16,938 nt of DNA from an uncultured Bacteroidales bacterium (GTDB lineage Bacteria; Bacteroidota; Bacteroidia; Bacteroidales; F082). Position numbers and translations under genes: made by a program. A model generated the notes under the pieces. That model was not told the DNA's origin and ran no database searches. It saw nothing but the letters and a program-made list of their open reading frames with translations. The stretch is taken from NCBI GenBank assembly GCA_937896895.1, contig CALBNV010000077.1, positions 1 to 16,938 of the forward strand. The letters are read 5' to 3'. Positions 14,454 to 16,938 of the stretch are shown here, in pieces; the first letter of the stretch is position 1; each line of letters begins with the position of its first letter.

Positions 14454-15028
14454 GCTTTGAGGTTTAACAATTCGGTCACCCGAGCCACCAAAACCCGCGA
14501 GTCATATAGCGGCAGAAATTCTTTTATCCGTGATTTGTCGAGAGGATTCAGGTTGTCGAAATAACAGTTGCCAGAACTCAGATAGACCATGTCGAGGAAC
14601 GCCCTCTCTGGGGTCGCCATGCAGATGTTGTCATTCTGAATCATCCCCTCCATCCCAATCCACAACTCCGGCCTGATGATGCGGTAGCGGTATGTCTTTC
14701 CATCAATATCCACTGCTCTGTTCAGATAGCTCACGCAAGTGACGGCCTCGTCAAACTGGAAAATGACACCAGCCCGCTGCAAGACATATTCCAAGGATAT
14801 GTATGCCGGACGGAACAGACTGCAAGCCATCTCCTTCTCATCATACGCTGACTTTGTGTATATGCCCTTGCGGGGATTGAATATCTTGCCGGCCTTTGAA
14901 TAATAGTGCAGTGACTTTGTCAGCCTCGAACCGTCTTCACACCCTGTCATCATCCTCATTGTCTGGATGGTGAAGACTGTCCGAGTGCTACTCAAAATGG
15001 TTTCCAATATGTTATTTTGAGAACTCAT
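14450..15028 (-). CDS. AbiEi-type antitoxin / transcriptional regulator
   Basis: A 192-residue protein in the antitoxin position before an AbiEii toxin. The N-terminal ~90 residues fit the winged-helix AbiEi antitoxin domain (VFTIQTMRMMTG, then LHYYSKAGKIFNPRKGIYT). The rest matches the AbiEi-1-like part (ISLEYVLQRAGVI, and ATPERAFLDMVYLS, the conserved TPERA-type motif). Type IV antitoxins of this kind neutralise the toxin without direct binding and usually repress their own promoter. A TAATTTTG box is at 15064-15057, giving a short 5' untranslated region. The function call rests on the partner gene as well as on these motifs. Confidence 0.8.
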   Translation of the reverse strand: MSSQNNILETILSSTRTVFTIQTMRMMTGCEDGSRLTKSLHYYSKAGKIFNPRKGIYTKSAYDEKEMACSLFRPAYISLEYVLQRAGVIFQFDEAVTCVSYLNRAVDIDGKTYRYRIIRPELWIGMEGMIQNDNICMATPERAFLDMVYLSSGNCYFDNLNPLDKSRIKEFLPLYDSRVLVARVTELLNLKA

Positions 15029-15056
15029 AATATGAATTATTCGTATTTTCAGTTTG

Positions 15057-15064
15057 CAAAATTA
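15057..15064 (-). promoter_or_regulatory. -7 promoter box for the AbiE toxin-antitoxin operon
   Basis: TAATTTTG on the minus strand lies 28 bases before the AbiEi ATG at 15028. It is on the cassette side of direct repeat copy 2, so the module carries its own promoter. Confidence 0.65.
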
Positions 15065-15196
15065 TAAATAATTATTTATTCCTCCAAAAATTTCCGCCAT
15101 ATTTTTTCGCAATCTGAAATACCGACAGAAGAACGCCGTGTTTTTCTCAACGACAGGCTTCTTCTCATGACCGCCACCTCCGCCGAATCCCGGCAT
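15062..15196 (-). other. Short Gly-rich reading frame spanning direct repeat copy 2
   Basis: ATG at 15196 to TAA at 15062, 44 residues: MPGFGGGGGHEKKPVV, then a segment encoded by the direct repeat (RYFRLRKNMA), then AEIFGGINNYL. It starts nine bases after the stop of the hsdR-like relic on the same strand. It may be an extension or follow-on of that relic fused to repeat sequence by chance, not a working gene. No family is recognised. Confidence 0.25.
15096..15136. repeat. Direct repeat, copy 2, bordering the AbiE module
   Basis: The same 41-base unit as at 13520-13560, differing at two positions (A for G and C for T). It lies about 30 bases upstream of the abiE promoter box. The two copies enclose the whole toxin-antitoxin operon, so recombination between them would remove it cleanly and leave one copy. 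Confidence 0.9.
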
Positions 15197-15205
15197 CGGG
15201 GCTGA

Positions 15206-15370
15206 CTATGCTATCCATCCGTACCCCTGCACACTCATATCCATAAAGTGGTTGAGCAGCAGGTCTGTCTTTGCATTGAATGAGTCTGTATCGTATGAGT
15301 TAGGCAAGTCCTTGTCAAGTTCAGCACTGATGGCATCCCTCACAAGAGCCTTGGTCTTGGAATGGATACG
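15206..15370 (-). pseudogene. C-terminal relic of a type I restriction endonuclease R subunit (HsdR-like)
   Basis: The minus strand stays open for about 54 codons to a TAG at 15208-15206. It reads SKTKALVRDAISAEL, then DLPNSYDTDSFNAKTDLLLN, HFMDMSVQGYGWIA and stop. The DLP-SYD-F-K order ending in GxGWxA resembles the extreme C-terminus of HsdR restriction subunits. An in-frame stop lies just upstream (TAA at about 15373), and there is no suitable start or helicase/nuclease domain, so this is a fragment. It suggests a former type I restriction locus here that was later mostly deleted. The identity is from memory of the family tail and would need a search. Confidence 0.5.
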
Positions 15371-15481
15371 TTAATGCACGAAGACGATAATAGCTGAAGA
15401 GTCGGTTTCTATTAGATATAGACAGAGGATTTTTCTGTAATGACACAGGTGGAATTATTGCTGTTACATTAAAAAAAATTG

Positions 15482-15489
15482 TATTTTTG
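15482..15489 (+). promoter_or_regulatory. -7 promoter box for the MNT/HEPN pair
   Basis: A perfect TATTTTTG, preceded by ATTG with a 21-base spacer. Its last three bases form the TTG at 15487 that looks like an alternative start for the downstream gene. Confidence 0.65.
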
Positions 15490-15510
15490 CAAGGTCAAAA
15501 AGTAAAAAAT

Positions 15511-15828
15511 ATGACTGCGCAGGATGTCATCGAACAGATTCGTCATTTGGCCAATGAGGTTGTCCCTCAGTATGGTCATGTCATCTTGTACGGGTCGCGG
15601 GCTCGCGGCGATGCAAGAGAGGACAGCGATTGGGATTTGCTGATACTCTTGGACAAACCCACGATAGAGCAGCGAGATTATGATGAGATTGTGTATCCGC
15701 TTACGGCATTGGGATGGGATTTGGAGGAAATGATAATCCCTGTGATATATACCCAAAAGGAGTGGAGAAAGAGTCGTTTCACACCATTTTATAAAAATGT
15801 AAAACGGGAAGGAGTGCCTTTACGATGA
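15511..15828 (+). CDS. MNT-type nucleotidyltransferase antitoxin
   Basis: A 105-residue minimal nucleotidyltransferase. The signature GSRARGDAREDSDWDL gives GS at residues 28-29 and metal-binding Asp40 and Asp42, the GSx10DxD pattern of MNT proteins. In the known MNT-HEPN (MntA-HepT, type VII) systems the enzyme AMPylates a tyrosine of the HEPN RNase and so disables it. The order here, MNT then HEPN with a four-base ATGA overlap (15825-15828), matches that arrangement. The ATG at 15511 is preferred over TTG 15487 because the latter is part of the promoter box. It looks intact, although its partner is frameshifted. Confidence 0.87.
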   Translation: MTAQDVIEQIRHLANEVVPQYGHVILYGSRARGDAREDSDWDLLILLDKPTIEQRDYDEIVYPLTALGWDLEEMIIPVIYTQKEWRKSRFTPFYKNVKREGVPLR

Positions 15829-16225
15829 GTCTAAACGAAGAAGAACGTGCCATATTGGTGGCACGAGAATATGAAAAAGCCCAGCAGTTTTGTAAGGAGG
15901 CATAGGCAATGCGGAATTAGGATTTTGGAATGTGGTCGCCAACAGATTGTATTATGCACTGTTCCATGCGGTATCTGCCATGCTCATAAAAGATCATCAC
16001 CAAGTTGGGACGCACAAAGGTGTCGTGGCTTTGTATGGTCAGCATTATGTCAAAACAGGGATTATGACACAGGCGGAAGGTCGTATATGTTCTCAACTGC
16101 AATCGATGAGAGAAAAAGCCGACTACAACTGTGTCTTTGAAACGGCAAGAGAGGAAATAGAGCCGATGATAGTCCCAACAAAGCAACTGATTGATAAAGT
16201 GGGCGTATTGATTGGCCAGCAATAA
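15825..16225 (+). pseudogene. HEPN-domain toxin, interrupted by a one-base deletion
   Basis: The ATG at 15825 reads MSLNEEERAILVAREYEKAQ and QFCKEA, then hits TAG at 15903-15905. Adding one A between 15902 and 15903 gives GCA ATA GGC and restores IGNAELGFWNVVANRLYYAL, continuing without a stop to TAA at 16225. The repaired protein is 133 residues, the usual size. It contains the HEPN active-site motif RLYYALFH (R41-x6-H48), HKGVVALYGQHYVKTG and MREKADYNCVF. In working MNT-HEPN pairs this is a ribonuclease toxin. As read, only the first 26 residues, or a 97-residue internal start at 15932 that retains the motif, could be made. The base may have been lost in the organism or be an assembly error. 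Confidence 0.85.
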
Positions 16226-16435
16226 CATTTGAGGCTTCAAGTCGTTGATGCCGAATGTTTGAAAGATTGATGTTTGTTTACGCGAGCGCCAAAGCCTGAA
16301 AACGGGCAAAAAGGATTTATAGCCCATTGTCTTGTTAAACGCGTGTGTGGCAGTCTAAAGACTGCAGATGCCGCCGGACTTGCGGGCTGCCAGGAAGGCA
16401 GTATTTCAATAATAGGGTGCGCGGCACGCGTGACC
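16226..16435. other. Intergenic stretch with two small hairpins
   Basis: I see no gene here. Two short hairpins stand close together: GCAGTC-TAAA-GACTGC (16350-16365) and CTGCC-AGGAA-GGCAG (16387-16401). Neither has a convincing T-run, but together they could limit read-through from the MNT/HEPN unit into the right leader. Confidence 0.45.
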
Positions 16436-16470
16436 GGGAAAAAAATCTCTCGCCGTATCAAAAATTGTTG

Positions 16471-16478
16471 TACTTTTG
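16471..16478 (+). promoter_or_regulatory. -7 promoter box for the right leader
   Basis: TACTTTTG is a perfect TAnnTTTG match, aligned with TAATTTGG at 506-499 of the left copy. The expected transcription start is near 16485. Confidence 0.65.
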
Positions 16479-16727
16479 CCGCTTGTATGAAAAAAGTACT
16501 CGTGAAATACCGCACACAGTGGCTTTCGGCGCATAAGACCGCGCCGTCGGGCTTTAGTATTACCCCCCCCTCAGTCGTGTAAACAGCACACAATCAATAC
16601 GTTATATTTTTCCGGGACATAGAGGCGCACCGTCAGTCAGTGACTGTCGGCTTTCTGCGTTTCCATGCGCTGGCATCTGAAACACCTGAATACCTGAAAA
16701 CAATTGAATATAATAACCAACTAACAG

Positions 16728-16738
16728 AAAGGAGGAAA
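16728..16738 (+). promoter_or_regulatory. Strong Shine-Dalgarno before the right-edge gene
   Basis: GAAAGGAGG lies about eight bases before ATG 16744. Bacteroidota genes seldom carry so complete a Shine-Dalgarno, and none of the other genes in this window shows one, so translation of this gene may be set differently. Confidence 0.6.
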
Positions 16739-16743
16739 ACTGG

Positions 16744-16938
16744 ATGAAGATCAAGATGAAATCCAAAAAGATTAGGGGCGTGATGTCGGCTGCGGCTTTG
16801 CTGCTCGCGCTGTCTGCCCAGCCGGCGGCCTTCGGGCAGTCGGACGGTTTCTTCAACAACGCTGACGGCGTGCGCAACAGCGGCAACGTCAGCTGGAACG
16901 ACATCAACAGCTTCGGCAACGGCGTGAGCTGGAACGGC
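16744..16938 (+). CDS. Secreted Asn/Gly/Ser-rich protein of unknown function, N-terminal part
   Basis: The first 65 codons are open to the window end. Residues 1-13 are rich in Lys/Arg (MKIKMKSKKIRGV), followed by the hydrophobic segment MSAAALLLALSAQPAAFG, a clear signal peptide with cleavage likely before QSDGFF at about residue 32. The mature part is rich in Asn, Gly, Ser and Trp, with near-repeats NVSWND and GVSWNG and also GFFNN and SFGNG. This suggests an extracellular beta-rich or adhesive protein, but I recognise no family. The start is fixed by the Shine-Dalgarno and signal peptide. It is controlled by the same promoter-leader as the gene at the left edge. Its C-terminus is not visible. 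Confidence 0.75.
   Translation, partial: MKIKMKSKKIRGVMSAAALLLALSAQPAAFGQSDGFFNNADGVRNSGNVSWNDINSFGNGVSWNG

Larger units (their letters stand above)
16436..16743 (+). promoter_or_regulatory. Promoter and structured leader (right copy) before the secreted-protein gene
   Basis: Up to about 16672 this matches the minus strand of 540-295. Shared elements in order are TCTCGCCGTATCAAAAA, a -7 box (TACTTTTG, 16471-16478), GGCTTTCGGCGCAT, and a hairpin of CGGCGC (16527-16532) with GCGCCG (16541-16546). Then come AGTATTA plus eight C (to about 16570), AATCAAT, and the near-palindrome CCGTCAGTCAGTGACTGTCGG, followed by GCGTTT-CA--CGC. The predicted leader is about 260 nt. It ends in a strong Shine-Dalgarno (AAGGAGG) and ATG at 16744. 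Unlike the left copy it has no internal terminator. I do not recognise it as a known riboswitch, T-box or peptide leader. Confidence 0.65.

Noticed and set aside
15487..15510. TTG start adding eight residues to the MNT protein.
   Set aside because: The TTG is part of the TATTTTTG promoter box, and ATG 15511 keeps the whole domain.
16274..16582. 102-codon plus-strand frame upstream of the secreted-protein gene.
   Set aside because: It covers the promoter block, hairpins and C-run shared with the left leader, where the frame is not kept.
16551..16646. Known riboswitch classes (cobalamin, TPP, SAM, c-di-GMP, preQ1) for the shared leader.
   Set aside because: I could not find their conserved cores. 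The C8 run and the CAGTCAGTGACT palindrome do not belong to any class I can name.
1..16938. The inverted blocks at both ends as terminal repeats of a 16-kb transposon.
   Set aside because: The blocks are a promoter and leader pointing outward to genes, there is no transposase, and the interior is mostly housekeeping genes.

Overview
The window looks like chromosomal DNA from a member of the Bacteroidales (Bacteroidota). Three things point there. Nearly every transcription unit is preceded by a TAnnTTTG-type -7 box, few genes have Shine-Dalgarno sequences, and the gene families fit: an OstA-like LPS-export protein, a zinc-cysteine-poor sirtuin, and a helicase with HRDC and C-terminal HTH domains. 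No ribosomal or other marker gene allows a finer placement.

Layout. At 1-27 (-) is the very start of a gene, preceded by a ~460-nt leader (28-540) that contains an intrinsic terminator. An EamA/DMT permease (562-1476, -) is divergent from a PIF1-like helicase and a sirtuin deacylase (1700-4908, +). A two-way terminator and a tRNA-Ala(GGC) (-) follow. Next on the minus strand are an OstA/LptA-like protein (5186-6769) and a AAA ATPase with a C-terminal nuclease-like domain (6832-8004), which has a conspicuous inverted repeat at its promoter. From 13442 down to 8206 runs a minus-strand metabolic operon: a biotin carboxylase/biotin-carrier subunit, an acyl-CoA dehydrogenase, phosphate butyryltransferase and butyrate kinase. 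The last three enzymes can convert a short-chain acyl-CoA to its acid with ATP yield. The carboxyl acceptor of the carboxylase is unknown because no beta subunit is present.

From about 13.5 to 16.2 kb is a small defence/toxin-antitoxin island. An AbiEi/AbiEii pair is bounded by 41-bp direct repeats that match at 39 positions. Beside it lie a relic of a type I restriction subunit C-terminus and an MNT/HEPN toxin-antitoxin pair whose HEPN toxin gene is broken by one missing base.

The most unusual feature is at the two window edges. The DNA at 295-540 (-) and 16436-16672 (+) is the same promoter plus structured leader, in opposite orientations, and similarity resumes just before the start codons. 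On the right it drives a secreted Asn/Gly/Ser-rich protein that runs off the window. On the left it leads into a gene of which only nine codons are visible. I do not recognise the leader as any known riboswitch or small-RNA class. It is the best candidate here for an undescribed regulatory RNA family.
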